A DNA stretch of 64,000 nt from an uncultured Clostridia bacterium. GTDB taxonomy: Bacteria > Bacillota > Clostridia > Lachnospirales > CAG-274. The first letter of the stretch is position 1. Every line of letters begins with the position of its first letter. The stretch covers positions 1-64,000 of the forward strand of contig CANRBC010000016.1 in assembly GCA_947628755.1 (NCBI GenBank), read 5' to 3'. This document shows positions 8,948-18,109 of the stretch, piece after piece. The notes under the pieces were generated by a model. That model did not search any database. It was not told the origin of the DNA and was given only the letters and a program-made list of their open reading frames with translations. Both the position numbers and the translations under genes were made by a program.

Positions 8948-9624
8948 AATATAGAAATATAGTAAGGGGTAAATTCATACTCCGTGAGAACCGCTTTATA
9001 GCCCAGGTGGAAATAGACGGTAAAAGGGAGATATGCCATGTCAGGAACACAGGACGGTGCAGAGAGCTTCTTGTAAAGGGAGCAGAGGTGTACCTTGAAC
9101 CAAGTGGAGATAATAAAAGGAGAACGAAATTTTCTCTTGTTACCGTCAATAAGAATGGCAGGCTCATAAATATGGATTCCCAAGCGCCTAATAAGGTCGT
9201 TGAGGAGGCGCTCAGAGAGGGCAGGCTGTTTGAAAATATCACCTTCATAAAAAGAGAGTGCCAATACGGCGATTCGCGCTTTGACTTTTATATAGAGCAG
9301 GGGAATATAAAGACATTTATAGAGGTGAAGGGCGTGACACTTGAAAATAATAACGTTGTCAGCTTTCCCGACGCTCCCAGCGAAAGAGCCGTAAAGCATA
9401 TCAACGAGCTTTCAAAGGCGGTAGAGGAGGGCTATAACGCCTGTATTATATTTGTAGTGCAGATGAAGGACGTAAATTATTTTACCCCAAACAGCGAAAC
9501 CCACAGAGAGTTTGCTCTTGCCCTTAAAAATGCGGAAAAAGCAGGGGTAAAAATAATGGCATACGACTGCAATATTACGGAAAACGAAATGACTTTGGCA
9601 GATAAAGTAAGGGTGGTTTTATGA
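8944..9624 (+). CDS. sfsA: SfsA-family DNA/RNA nuclease
   Basis: A 226-residue protein of the SfsA family, named for sugar fermentation stimulation in E. coli and now regarded as a PD-(D/E)XK-type nuclease. The N-terminal OB-like part contains CHVRNTGRCRELL near 35-47. The nuclease core shows SRFDFYIE near 113-120 followed by TFIEVKGVTLE near 126-136, giving the D...ExK arrangement, then FPDAPSERAVKHI. It is the last gene of the proBA operon, overlapping proA by 4 bases. Its stop codon lies within the loop of a terminator-like stem. Confidence 0.93.
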   Translation: MKYRNIVRGKFILRENRFIAQVEIDGKREICHVRNTGRCRELLVKGAEVYLEPSGDNKRRTKFSLVTVNKNGRLINMDSQAPNKVVEEALREGRLFENITFIKRECQYGDSRFDFYIEQGNIKTFIEVKGVTLENNNVVSFPDAPSERAVKHINELSKAVEEGYNACIIFVVQMKDVNYFTPNSETHREFALALKNAEKAGVKIMAYDCNITENEMTLADKVRVVL

Positions 9625-9640
9625 CAACCACCCTATTCTT
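9610..9640 (+). terminator. Terminator hairpin of the proBA operon
   Basis: AGGGTGGTT (9610-9618) pairs with AACCACCCT (9626-9634) around a loop that contains the sfsA stop codon. A modest T-rich tail follows. Confidence 0.65.
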
Positions 9641-9689
9641 ATGTATGCTGTGGAGATGTCAATATTATAACCCCTAATTTCCTCTATTA

Positions 9690-10125
9690 AAACAAAAGCT
9701 GTCGCATTATGATTTATGAGTAAAAGGTCATGATGCAACAGCGTTATATGATTTTTAGATAAATTTTTGTTTATATGCATATCGACCCTTCAGTCAGCGC
9801 AGTTCAAAGTTTTATTGTTCCAAAGCCCTTGACTGCGCTGACAGCTTCCCTTCTCTGAAGGGACGCCTTAGGTATATGCTTCCCAAAGGCTTTAATAATG
9901 TTGAAAAATTAACTTTATTTATAACTAAGAAATGAGAAGAATGTATTCCTGAGCTTCCCCTTCAGAGAAGGGGAAGTGGCAGCCCAACTACTTGAATTTA
10001 AAATAATATTGTATTGGGCTGCCGATAGGGTCGATTTCACTAATATAAACAAAAATTTATCCCCAAAAAACAAAAGCTGTCGCGTTATGAGCCTTTTACT
10101 TACAGCTCATAACGCGACAGCTATT
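9690..10125. repeat. MITE-like composite repeat, type B copy 1
   Basis: It begins with an imperfect core hairpin AGCTGTCGCATTATGA (9695-9745) and ends with a perfect 18-bp stem, AGCTGTCGCGTTATGAGC at 10075-10092 pairing with 10105-10122. The interior (about 9762-10060) is flanked by TTTTTGTTTATAT on the left and its inverse on the right, then TCGACCCT/AGGGTCGA. About 290 bp recur in the same orientation at 57.03-57.33 kb. The terminal stem is followed by ATTTTTAT and may also terminate glgD or sfsA transcription. No gene is seen in 9625-10143. Confidence 0.8.
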
Positions 10126-10143
10126 TTTATATATTAATTTTAT

Positions 10144-11256
10144 TTAAACGACCTGACCCTTAGTGATTACAACAGGCTCGTCTGCCGTACCCACTATCTG
10201 CTTGCCGTCGCTTATAACAGCTTCCTTATCGATAATAGCGTTGTCTATAACGCAGTTCTTGCCGATATAGGAGCTCTTCATTATAACGGAGTTATTTACT
10301 CTTGCGCCCTCGGAAACGGTAACCTTTCTGAAAAGCACAGAATTCTTTACGCTGCCGTCAATAATAGTACCGGTGCCTATAAGCGAATTCTTTACCTCTG
10401 CGTCGGTATTGAACTTTGCGGGAGGGTCGTCGCTTGGCTTGGTATCGATATAAGGCTCGGTGGTAAGTATGCTTCTGACATCTGAATTAAGGAAATCCAT
10501 ATTTGTCTGCATATAAGCCTGAATACTGTTCAGAGTATTCCAGTAGCCGTCAAACTGATAGCCATAAATGTTGAGATGACTTCTGTTCCTCAGAATAATA
10601 TCCTTTACGAAATCATAATAACCCTTGGGAATAGTGTTTTCAAGGAGCTTAATAAGGAGCGTTCTTGAAATAACATATATACCCAGAGAAATATTTGTGC
10701 TCTTAGGCTCAATAGGCTTCTCCTCAAAGGAGGTGAGCTTCATATCCTCGTCGAAGGTCATAACGCCGAAGTCGTGAACATCTCTGCCTGTGCCTGCCAT
10801 ATCCTTTGTAACTATTGTAATGTCAGCGCCCTTTGCAACGTGGTACTCAAGGACCTTATTATAGTCCATTTTATATACAGCGTCGCCGGAAGCTATTATA
10901 ACATACTGCTCATGGCTTCTCTTAAGGAATGAGATATTCTGATATATAGAGTCTGCAACGCCTCTGAACCAGAAGCTGTTGTCGCTTGAAAGGAATGGGG
11001 TAAATATGTATAAACCGCCTTCCTTTCTGTCAAGATCCCACCACTTAGCTGAAGAGAGGTGGTCGTGAAGGCTTCTGGAATTGAACTGAGTGATTACAGC
11101 AACCTTCTTTATATTGGAGCTTGACATATTGCTTAATGTAAAGTCTATAGCTCTGTATGAGCTTGCAACAGGCATAGCCGCTATTGCTCTTACCTTACAA
11201 AGAGATTTAAGTCTTTCACTGTTGCCGCCGGCAAGAATAATACCTATCGCTTTCAT
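10144..11256 (-). CDS. glgD: Glucose-1-phosphate adenylyltransferase regulatory subunit GlgD
   Basis: A 370-residue paralogue of GlgC. In Firmicutes GlgD partners with catalytic GlgC to form the ADP-glucose pyrophosphorylase used for glycogen synthesis. The nucleotidyltransferase fold is present (GIILAGGNSERL at the N-terminus; ASGDAVYKMDYN near 121-132), as is the C-terminal left-handed beta-helix of hexapeptide repeats. The catalytic N-terminal lysine loop seen in GlgC (MDKAKPAV) is degenerate here (SLCKVRAIAAMPV), consistent with a mainly regulatory subunit. Its start overlaps the glgC stop by one base (TAATG), implying translational coupling. Confidence 0.94.
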   Translation of the reverse strand: MKAIGIILAGGNSERLKSLCKVRAIAAMPVASSYRAIDFTLSNMSSSNIKKVAVITQFNSRSLHDHLSSAKWWDLDRKEGGLYIFTPFLSSDNSFWFRGVADSIYQNISFLKRSHEQYVIIASGDAVYKMDYNKVLEYHVAKGADITIVTKDMAGTGRDVHDFGVMTFDEDMKLTSFEEKPIEPKSTNISLGIYVISRTLLIKLLENTIPKGYYDFVKDIILRNRSHLNIYGYQFDGYWNTLNSIQAYMQTNMDFLNSDVRSILTTEPYIDTKPSDDPPAKFNTDAEVKNSLIGTGTIIDGSVKNSVLFRKVTVSEGARVNNSVIMKSSYIGKNCVIDNAIIDKEAVISDGKQIVGTADEPVVITKGQVV

Positions 11257-12533
11257 TACATCGCCCCCTCGATAATTACAGACTGACCGCTGGGAAGTTT
11301 GTTGTCTACATAGTCCTCGCTACTTGTCTTACCGTAGATAACGCAGTTTTTGCCTACCTCGATACCTGCGGGCACAAGAGTGTTGCTTCCTATAACGGTG
11401 ATACCTGTGTTATAAATATTAGGCTTCAATTCATTAGGCGTATTATCTCCGCCGCCCATTGAAACATTGTCTTCTATAACTGTGTTCTGGTCGATTATAC
11501 ATCTGTCTAGATGAACATTTTTGCCTATCTTACAGCCCTCCATTATTATAGAGTCCTTTATAACAGAGCCTTCTCCTACGCTTACGCTCTTGCTTATAAC
11601 GGAATGCTCTATGGAGCCGTATATCTGGCAGCCCTCGGAAACTATACTTGCCTTTACCTCAGCATCTGAGCCTGTGTACATAGGCGGCTGATAGTTGCTG
11701 TTGGTGTATATTTTCCAGAAGTCCTCATAGAGGTTGAATTCGGGAAGAGTTCTTATAAGCTCCATGTTTGCTGCCCAGTAGGATTCAATAGTTCCAACAT
11801 CCTTCCAGTAGTCCTTGAAGCGGTACGCATAGAGCGTAGCGCCATCGTTGAGCATAGCGGGAATTATGTGCTTACCGAAGTCGCTGTCCGCATGGGTCTT
11901 GTTGTCCTCAATAAGAGCTGCTCTGAGCTTATCCCATGTGAATATATATATACCCATGCTGGCAAGATTGCTCTTGGGATGCTCCGGCTTCTCCTCGAAT
12001 TCATAAATCTTGTCGTTTTCATCGGCATTCATTATACCGAAACGGCTTGCTTCTTCCATAGTTACTTCAAGAACGGCTATGGTTACGTCACAGTTGTTCT
12101 GCTTATGGAAGTTAAGCATAGCAGCATAGTCCATCTTGTAGATATGGTCGCCTGAGAGAATGAGCACATACTCAGGTCTGCAAGCGTCGATATAGTCGAT
12201 ATTCTGGTATATAGCGTTTGCTGTACCGGAATACCACTCGCCTCTTTCGCCCTCTCTCTGGTGCGGCGCAAGAATGGATACACCGCCGTTCTTGGTATCC
12301 AAATCCCATGGCACGCCAATACCTATATGCTGATTAAGCGTAAGGGGCTGATACTGAGTAAGAACGCCTACCGTATCTACGCCGGAATTAACGCAGTTGC
12401 TCATAGGAAAGTCTATAATCCTGTACTTTCCGGCAAAAGCAACGGCGGGCTTAGCTTTGTCCATAGTAAGAATACCTAATCTACTGCCCTGACCGCCGGC
12501 CAGAAGCATAGCCATCATTTCTTTTTTACGCAT
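11256..12533 (-). CDS. glgC: Glucose-1-phosphate adenylyltransferase catalytic subunit
   Basis: Makes ADP-glucose and pyrophosphate from ATP and glucose-1-phosphate, the committed step of bacterial glycogen synthesis. The 425-residue protein has [11 protein letters not shown] near residues 9-19, [19 protein letters not shown] near 23-41, the metal/substrate motif [11 protein letters not shown] near 125-135, and a C-terminal beta-helix. I chose the ATG at 12533 because AGGGAGGGA lies at proper spacing. An upstream in-frame ATG 13 codons earlier has no such site. No glgA, glgB or glgP lies nearby. Confidence 0.96.
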   Translation of the reverse strand: MRKKEMMAMLLAGGQGSRLGILTMDKAKPAVAFAGKYRIIDFPMSNCVNSGVDTVGVLTQYQPLTLNQHIGIGVPWDLDTKNGGVSILAPHQREGERGEWYSGTANAIYQNIDYIDACRPEYVLILSGDHIYKMDYAAMLNFHKQNNCDVTIAVLEVTMEEASRFGIMNADENDKIYEFEEKPEHPKSNLASMGIYIFTWDKLRAALIEDNKTHADSDFGKHIIPAMLNDGATLYAYRFKDYWKDVGTIESYWAANMELIRTLPEFNLYEDFWKIYTNSNYQPPMYTGSDAEVKASIVSEGCQIYGSIEHSVISKSVSVGEGSVIKDSIIMEGCKIGKNVHLDRCIIDQNTVIEDNVSMGGGDNTPNELKPNIYNTGITVIGSNTLVPAGIEVGKNCVIYGKTSSEDYVDNKLPSGQSVIIEGAM

Positions 12534-12865
12534 AGCTTTTGATCCCTCCCTATAATATGTAGAAGCGCACAAATGCGCTTTGGAAACAGCCTTGGATACG
12601 ATTTGGATTAGCTGTCTCTCTATTTATTATTATAATAACATACTTTACTGGTAAATTACAACAAAAAAAGTAATTTTGGTTAATTTTTTATGAACTTTTA
12701 TCGAATTTATTTCATAAAGTATTAAAATGTATTGTTATTGTTGGCAAATTGCATTATAATTATTAAAGAAATTTATGTAAATTGTACAAAAATCAACATT
12801 ACGGTAGTTTTTGTATATTATATTTAGGGCAGAAAAACTTGGTAAATATGACTATCAACTATTGT
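12534..12865. other. AT-rich divergent intergenic region
   Basis: Non-coding, very AT-rich DNA between the leftward glgC and the rightward thi promoter. It must contain the glgC promoter, but no hexamer pair stands out enough to mark. No hairpin or gene is evident. Confidence 0.5.
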
Positions 12866-12894
12866 TTGACAAATGGTAATATAAGGTTTATAAT
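12866..12894 (+). promoter_or_regulatory. Consensus sigma-A promoter of the thi operon
   Basis: TTGACA (12866-12871), a 17-base spacer and TATAAT (12889-12894). Both hexamers are perfect. It lies just upstream of the TPP riboswitch. Confidence 0.85.
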
Positions 12895-12909
12895 CAACAT
12901 AAGCTAATA

Positions 12910-12998
12910 TCGTATTGCAGGGGAACTTTAATGTTGAGAGGGCAGCTTGCTGCCGACCCTTTGAACCTGACGGCCAATACCGTGGAAGGGAGCAGGAT
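12910..12998 (+). promoter_or_regulatory. TPP riboswitch (THI element)
   Basis: The leader carries the conserved thiamin pyrophosphate aptamer signature: an AGGGGAAC segment near 12919, TTGAGAGG near 12933, then GACCCTTTGAACCTGA near 12955-12970, AATACCGTGGAAGGGAGCAG near 12976-12995. It stands directly before thiD-thiC, whose expression it should lower when TPP is abundant. The following intrinsic terminator indicates control mainly by premature termination. Confidence 0.93.
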
Positions 12999-13009
12999 CT
13001 TTAAGTAAC

Positions 13010-13038
13010 AGCTTTGGTCTTGCGCCGGAGCTTTTTTT
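13010..13038 (+). terminator. Riboswitch-controlled terminator
   Basis: AGCTTTGG (13010-13017) pairs with CCGGAGCT (13025-13032), including two G-U pairs, around a seven-base loop. Seven Ts follow. The thiD ribosome site GAGGTGG starts a few bases later. This is the expected expression platform of the TPP riboswitch. Confidence 0.8.
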
Positions 13039-13051
13039 AATGAGGTGGATA

Positions 13052-13840
13052 ATGTATAAGGTATTGACAATAGCGGGAAGCGACTGCAGCGGAGGAGCAG
13101 GCATACAGGCGGATATAAAGACAATAACCGCCTACGGTATGTACGCCATGTCCGCAATAACCGCTCTTACCGCCCAGAACACTACGGGAGTTTACGGCGT
13201 GCTGGAAAGCACTTCGGACTTTCTTGATAATCAGCTGAATTGTATTTTCACGGATATTTTTCCCGATGCAGTGAAAATAGGCATGGTATCCGACGCAGGG
13301 CTTATAGAAACAATAGCCGACGCTCTTATGAAATACAGACCGGCAAATATTGTGCTGGATACCGTAATGGTAGCCACAAGCGGAAGTCCTCTCCTTAAGG
13401 AGGACGCCATGTCTGCCCTTATAGAAAGGCTTATACCCCTGGCAGATGTCATAACTCCCAATATACCCGAAGCTCAGGTGCTTCTGGGAAGAAATATAGA
13501 AAACATAGAGGATATGAAAGCGGCGGCTATCGACCTTTATGCCAAGTTCGGCTGCGCCGCTTTGGTAAAGGGCGGTCACGGTACGGAAAACGCCACTGAC
13601 GTTCTTTGCGACAAGGGAGAAATATACATATTCGAGGGTACTAAAATAGATACGGAAAATTCTCACGGCACAGGCTGTACCTTAAGCTCCGCCATAGCCT
13701 GTAATCTGGCAAAGGGCAAAAGCCTTGCAGACAGCATAAAAAATGCAAAGGAATATCTGACAGGGGCTCTTGCCGACGGACTTGATTTGGGTAAGGGCAG
13801 CGGTCCTGTAAATCACTGCTACAAAATCAATAAGGATTAA
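13052..13840 (+). CDS. thiD: Hydroxymethylpyrimidine/phosphomethylpyrimidine kinase
   Basis: Phosphorylates HMP to HMP-P and then HMP-PP for thiamin assembly in the cytoplasm. The 262-residue ribokinase-like protein starts MYKVLTIAGSDCSGGAGIQ. Other blocks are ADIKTITAYGMYAMSAITAL, TPNIPEAQVLLG near residue 139 and the anion-hole motif NSHGTGCTLSSAIA near 202-215. The start at 13052 is chosen because GAGGTGG lies four bases upstream. An in-frame ATG 12 bases earlier overlaps that site. It is first gene of the TPP-controlled operon with thiC 47 bases downstream. Confidence 0.96.
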   Translation: MYKVLTIAGSDCSGGAGIQADIKTITAYGMYAMSAITALTAQNTTGVYGVLESTSDFLDNQLNCIFTDIFPDAVKIGMVSDAGLIETIADALMKYRPANIVLDTVMVATSGSPLLKEDAMSALIERLIPLADVITPNIPEAQVLLGRNIENIEDMKAAAIDLYAKFGCAALVKGGHGTENATDVLCDKGEIYIFEGTKIDTENSHGTGCTLSSAIACNLAKGKSLADSIKNAKEYLTGALADGLDLGKGSGPVNHCYKINKD

Positions 13841-13887
13841 AATAACCGTTTTTCGGGCTCAGACGAAAAAAGACAAGGAGGAATATT

Positions 13888-15210
13888 ATGGCTTACGCAA
13901 CACAAATGGACGCCGCAAAGCAAGGCATCATTACAAAGGAAATGGAAACAGTGGCAAAAAAGGAGTATAAAACTCCCGAGGAAATAAGACAGCTTGTGGC
14001 AAAGGGCACTGTATGTATACCTGCCAATATAAACCACAAATCCTTAAGTCCCGAAGGCATAGGGGAGGGCATGAGGACAAAGATAAACGTAAATCTGGGC
14101 ATATCCGGAGACTGCAAGGATTACAGCCTTGAAATGGAAAAGGTAAATATGGCGATACGCTACGGCGCAGAAGCTATTATGGATTTAAGCAACTACGGCA
14201 AGACAAATACCTTCAGACAGCAGCTTGTGGCAATGAGTCCCGCCATGATAGGCACAGTGCCTATGTACGACGCTATTGGCTATCTTGAAAAGGACCTTAT
14301 GAAAATAACCGCAAAGGAATTCCTTGAGGTAGTTGAAGCCCATGCAAAAGAGGGCGTAGATTTTATGACTATACACGCAGGAATAAACAGGAGAGCCGTT
14401 GAAGCCTTCAAAAGAGACAAGAGAAGAATGAACATAGTTTCAAGAGGCGGTTCTCTGCTCTTTGCATGGATGGAAATGACGGGAAATGAAAATCCTTTCT
14501 TTGAATTTTACGACGACGTATTGGATATACTGAGGAAATACGACGTTACCATAAGTCTGGGCGACGCTTTAAGACCCGGCTGTATGGACGACGCCACAGA
14601 TGCAGGACAGATAGCGGAGCTTATAGAGCTTGGTTATCTTACAAAGAGAGCATGGGATAAGGATGTTCAGGTAATGGTAGAGGGTCCGGGACACATGGCT
14701 ATGGACGAGATAGCGGCAAATATGAAGCTGCAGAAAAGACTTTGCCATAACGCTCCCTTCTATGTATTAGGTCCGATAGTTACGGATATGTTCCCCGGCT
14801 ACGACCATATCACATCGGCAATAGGCGGAGCCATAGCGGCGGCAAGCGGCGCTGATTTCCTCTGCTATGTAACTCCTGCGGAGCATTTAAGACTGCCCGA
14901 CGCAGCAGATGTTAAGGAGGGCATTATGGCAAGCAAAATAGCTGCTCATGCAGCGGATATTGCCAAGAAATATCCCCACGCAAGGGAAAGAGACAACGCC
15001 ATGAGCGACGCCCGCCATGCTCTTGACTGGGATAAAATGTTTGAGCTTGCAGCCGACCCCGATAAGGCAAGGGAATACTATGAAAGCGTACCTCCTGCAG
15101 AAAGACACACCTGCTCTATGTGCGGCAAAATGTGCGCCGTAAGAACCACGAATCTTATACTTGACGGCAAAAAGGTGGAATTCTGCGAGGATAACGGAAG
15201 CTGCGATTAA
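13888..15210 (+). CDS. thiC: Phosphomethylpyrimidine synthase ThiC
   Basis: A radical-SAM enzyme that rearranges aminoimidazole ribotide into HMP-P. The 440-residue protein has the conserved core [10 protein letters not shown] near residue 188, [19 protein letters not shown] near 225-243 and [13 protein letters not shown] near 260-272. Its C-terminal cluster-binding cysteine motif is [10 protein letters not shown] (CX2CX4C order). GACAAGGAGG precedes the ATG. The shorter N-terminus relative to enterobacterial ThiC is normal for clostridia. Co-transcribed with thiD under the TPP riboswitch. Confidence 0.97.
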   Translation: MAYATQMDAAKQGIITKEMETVAKKEYKTPEEIRQLVAKGTVCIPANINHKSLSPEGIGEGMRTKINVNLGISGDCKDYSLEMEKVNMAIRYGAEAIMDLSNYGKTNTFRQQLVAMSPAMIGTVPMYDAIGYLEKDLMKITAKEFLEVVEAHAKEGVDFMTIHAGINRRAVEAFKRDKRRMNIVSRGGSLLFAWMEMTGNENPFFEFYDDVLDILRKYDVTISLGDALRPGCMDDATDAGQIAELIELGYLTKRAWDKDVQVMVEGPGHMAMDEIAANMKLQKRLCHNAPFYVLGPIVTDMFPGYDHITSAIGGAIAAASGADFLCYVTPAEHLRLPDAADVKEGIMASKIAAHAADIAKKYPHARERDNAMSDARHALDWDKMFELAADPDKAREYYESVPPAERHTCSMCGKMCAVRTTNLILDGKKVEFCEDNGSCD

Positions 15211-15255
15211 ATTTGGTATTAAAAAGTAGACGAAAATTCATCCATAAATTAAATA

Positions 15256-15303
15256 AAGCTGCCGCGTTATGACCCTTACTCATAAGTCATAACGCGGCAG
15301 CTT
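15256..15303. terminator. Bidirectional terminator-like hairpin, core of the repeat family
   Basis: A perfect 18-bp stem, AAGCTGCCGCGTTATGAC (15256-15273) pairing with 15286-15303, lies between convergent thiC and the surface-protein gene. T-rich tails on both strands fit a bidirectional terminator. The stem sequence is nearly the same as the hairpins in the MITE-like repeats elsewhere in the window. Confidence 0.75.
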
Positions 15304-15323
15304 CTTATTTTGTGTATATATTA

Positions 15324-17270
15324 TCAGATTTTGTTATATACGTTATTCATTAATACAGCCATCTGAGCTCTTGTTATCTTAGCTTCGGGCTCAAGAGTGG
15401 TAGCGGAAGTGCCTGTAATATAGCCGCCGTTTATAAGAGCAGCTACAGCCTCTTCGTTTCCTGCTGAAATATCCTCTCCGTCGGTATAGGAGTCAAGGCA
15501 GGAAATGTCGGTGTTGAAGGAATGACCCGTTGAAACAAGTCCCTTATAGGTCATTACCATAATATCTTCTCTTGTAATATATTCGTCGGGCTTGAATTTA
15601 TTGTCCTTAATGCCTGAGCCTATATTCCTTTTGTTTATTATGCCTACATAGTTAGCATAGTATGAGCCGAAGGGTATGTCGCTGTAATTGCTTGCGGCAA
15701 CATCATTATCTATGCCAAGTATTTTAGTAAGCACTATGGCAAAGTCACATCTCTTTGTATTTGCATCGGGAGAGAACTTATTCTGACCCGTGCCTACAAT
15801 AATTCCGTTAGCAGCCATATTGCCAATAGCGGCTGTCGCCCATGGTCTGTGAGAAATGTCATTAAATGAAACGGCAGGCGTTGTTGACTGAGCAAAAGGA
15901 TTTGAAGCAGGCTGGAAAAGTGACAAATCTATTGTAGTAGATTCTGTTGACGTTTCCTTTGTGGTGGTAGTCGCAGCCTTTGAGATGCCGGATACCGTTA
16001 CGAGTATCTGCACAATATCTCCGTCCTCGTGCTCACAGAGAACAGTTGCAATACCGTTGGCAACGCCTGTTACCTCGCCGTCCTTGTTTACCGTAAGGAC
16101 TTCCTTTCTGTCGCTTGAAAATTCGTATTCGTCAACGTCCTCGTCAAGATACCTTTCAACGCTCTTTGATGAAGTGCCGCTTAAGGACATTTCCTCGAAG
16201 GTGTAATCTCTGTCAACATTTATAGTAAAGCGATAATCGGTACTGCCATCAGCGGTTACCTTAGTATCGCCTTCGTCAACGGCGCTTATTATACCCTTGT
16301 TTTCGTTTACCTCAGCAACGTCTTCGTCAGACACATCCCAGTCGTAGTCGTCAGGGTCGTCCTCCAGTATTTCGCTTACGTCTACCTTGTCATTTTCGCC
16401 TAAATAGAATTCCCAGCTTGTTTTTTCCTTTACGCTTGAGGATGAGCTTCCGCCGCTGCCTACGGTTACGTTAAATGTATATCTGAGATCCCCGTCGTCA
16501 TCGTCGAGAGTAGCCGTTACCTTTGCAGTACCCTCTCTTACGCCTGTTATAACGCCCTTTGCTGATACGGTAACGCAGGAGTCGTTGGACTTCCAGTCGT
16601 AGTCACGGGCTTCATAGTCGTCGTCTACATAGGTGTAGAGATTCTTTGTGCCGTCTACGGCTACGGTTATTTTCTTGGAACTTGAATTTGAGCTTGAGCT
16701 TGAACCCGAAACACTTACGTTAAAGTTATATTCATAGTTCCTGCCGTTTTCGCTGGCAGTTGCCCTTACTGTGGTAGAGCCTTTCTTCTCGCCTGTTATA
16801 ACGCCTCTTGAGGTTACAGATACTATTGAGGAATTGCTTGTCCTCCAGCTGTATTCGCTTGAGCTGAACTTCTTGTCCACATAGTTGTACAGATTCTTTT
16901 CCTCGTCTATATCAATATCTATATCCCTGTCTACTGACACGTTGCTATTGCTTGAGCTGTTGTTTGAGCCTGAGCTTGAACTTGAAGAGGCGGGAGCCTT
17001 TGTGGTAGCCTCCGTAGGCTTTTCTGTAGCCTTCTCTGTAGGCTTTTCAGTAGGCTTTTCAGTAGCCGCTTCAGTAGGCTTTTCGGTCTCCTTTTCCGTT
17101 TCCTTTTCGGTTTCCGGCTCTTTCTCCGGCTCGGTCTGCTGCTCGGTATCGCTATCCGACTGAGTGCTTTCCTCGCTGCCGGAAACAGCTGTATCCTCCG
17201 CATAAGTGCATAGGGCAGGTACGGTTATCATAACGCCTGCCAATATCAACGCTATCAATCTTTTTTTCAT
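15324..17270 (-). CDS. Secreted surface protein with Big2-like repeats and three SLH domains
   Basis: A 648-residue protein beginning with a Sec signal peptide (residues 1-24, cleavage after TYA). A Thr/Glu/Lys/Pro-rich linker of KPTE repeats (about 30-92) and a Ser-rich stretch follow. Four Big2-like beta domains follow (roughly 115-195, 200-275, 285-355, 358-430), recognisable from their repeated [S/N]..V.VS.KGVITG..[E/K]GTAKVTA pattern. Three C-terminal S-layer-homology domains (about 478-648; cues WATAAIGNMAANGI, KFSPDANTKRCDFA, KITRAQMAVLMN) should hold it to cell-wall polymer. There is no catalytic domain, so a structural or adhesive role is inferred. GGAGGGG precedes the ATG. It lies 67 bases after the lipoprotein gene and may share its transcript. 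Confidence 0.88.
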   Translation of the reverse strand: MKKRLIALILAGVMITVPALCTYAEDTAVSGSEESTQSDSDTEQQTEPEKEPETEKETEKETEKPTEAATEKPTEKPTEKATEKPTEATTKAPASSSSSSGSNNSSSNSNVSVDRDIDIDIDEEKNLYNYVDKKFSSSEYSWRTSNSSIVSVTSRGVITGEKKGSTTVRATASENGRNYEYNFNVSVSGSSSSSNSSSKKITVAVDGTKNLYTYVDDDYEARDYDWKSNDSCVTVSAKGVITGVREGTAKVTATLDDDDGDLRYTFNVTVGSGGSSSSSVKEKTSWEFYLGENDKVDVSEILEDDPDDYDWDVSDEDVAEVNENKGIISAVDEGDTKVTADGSTDYRFTINVDRDYTFEEMSLSGTSSKSVERYLDEDVDEYEFSSDRKEVLTVNKDGEVTGVANGIATVLCEHEDGDIVQILVTVSGISKAATTTTKETSTESTTIDLSLFQPASNPFAQSTTPAVSFNDISHRPWATAAIGNMAANGIIVGTGQNKFSPDANTKRCDFAIVLTKILGIDNDVAASNYSDIPFGSYYANYVGIINKRNIGSGIKDNKFKPDEYITREDIMVMTYKGLVSTGHSFNTDISCLDSYTDGEDISAGNEEAVAALINGGYITGTSATTLEPEAKITRAQMAVLMNNVYNKI

Positions 17271-17337
17271 TGAATTCCCCTCCGTTAAAGTATTTATATT
17301 TAGATTATATCACTGTTTACGGTTTTTGCAATATATA

Positions 17338-18099
17338 TTATTCAAATTCTGCGGCAAGAGATGAGTTTACCTTTACGGCAATGCTGTGAACAGTATCCTT
17401 TATGCTGTTAAGCTCGTTTTCAAGTCCTTGATTTACCTGACCTGCATCGGTCTTTTCCTTAAGCTGGGCAAGTCTTATGCCAAGGTCTAAAAGCTGAGTA
17501 TAGTCCTCCTGCGTTATTTCGCCTAAGTCAACTCTTCTGGAGCATTCGTTCTGAAATGAAATATAGTCCGCAGAAAATTCGCTTACCTTTGCCTTTAGTG
17601 TTACAGGCTCGTTTTTAACGGGAGCTGCGGGAGCTTCGGTCGCTGCCTCTGCAGGCGCTGTGTCCTCTGCCGTATCGCCGTCCTCTGTCTTTATGGCGTC
17701 GGCAGGCTTTACAAGAGAGTCTATTACGTCGTTTGAGGCGGATACCTGAGAGGCTATTACCGCCAGCTCCTCCTTTATTTTGCTAAGCTCCTTTTTTACA
17801 GCGTCGGAGCTGCCCTTACTTATTTTAATATCGCTTATTCTCTTGAGATAGTGATTGAATTCGTCATATCTTGTCTTGTCCATTATACCCTTTTGAAAAG
17901 CATTTTCCACAAGGGGCTTAAGCTGCTGTGAAAGAGAATCCAGTTCATCTACTACCTTTGCAACGGCGTCGGCTTCTCCGCTGTTTTCCGCTGCTTCGGA
18001 GGTAGGCTCTGTGCCGCTTTCCTCAGTCTTTTTGCCGCAGCCTGTAAATACAAGAGAAACAGCCACAGCTATTGCAAGGAATACTCTGAATCTTTTCAT
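17338..18099 (-). CDS. Predicted lipoprotein of unknown function
   Basis: A 253-residue protein with a lipoprotein signal: hydrophobic segment then LVFTGC, the cysteine being about residue 20. The start MKRFRVFL is taken because AGGAGG lies six bases upstream. An ATG two codons earlier abuts that site. The mature part is Ala/Glu/Lys-rich and mostly helical in look, with two similar segments (LKPLVENAFQKGIMDKTRYDEF near 66-85 and the ITQEDYTQLLDLGIRLAQL region near 205-225) separated by an Ala/Pro/Thr/Glu linker (about 145-172). No family is recognised. It starts only 10 bases after pyrD, so it is part of the pyrK-pyrD transcript. Confidence 0.8.
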   Translation of the reverse strand: MKRFRVFLAIAVAVSLVFTGCGKKTEESGTEPTSEAAENSGEADAVAKVVDELDSLSQQLKPLVENAFQKGIMDKTRYDEFNHYLKRISDIKISKGSSDAVKKELSKIKEELAVIASQVSASNDVIDSLVKPADAIKTEDGDTAEDTAPAEAATEAPAAPVKNEPVTLKAKVSEFSADYISFQNECSRRVDLGEITQEDYTQLLDLGIRLAQLKEKTDAGQVNQGLENELNSIKDTVHSIAVKVNSSLAAEFE

Positions 18100-18109
18100 A
18101 TACATCCTC

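Noticed and set aside
16885-17203. Low-complexity frames opposite or within the linker of the SLH protein
   Set aside because: They mirror the KPTE/Ser repeat of the real gene in other frames and have no start signals.
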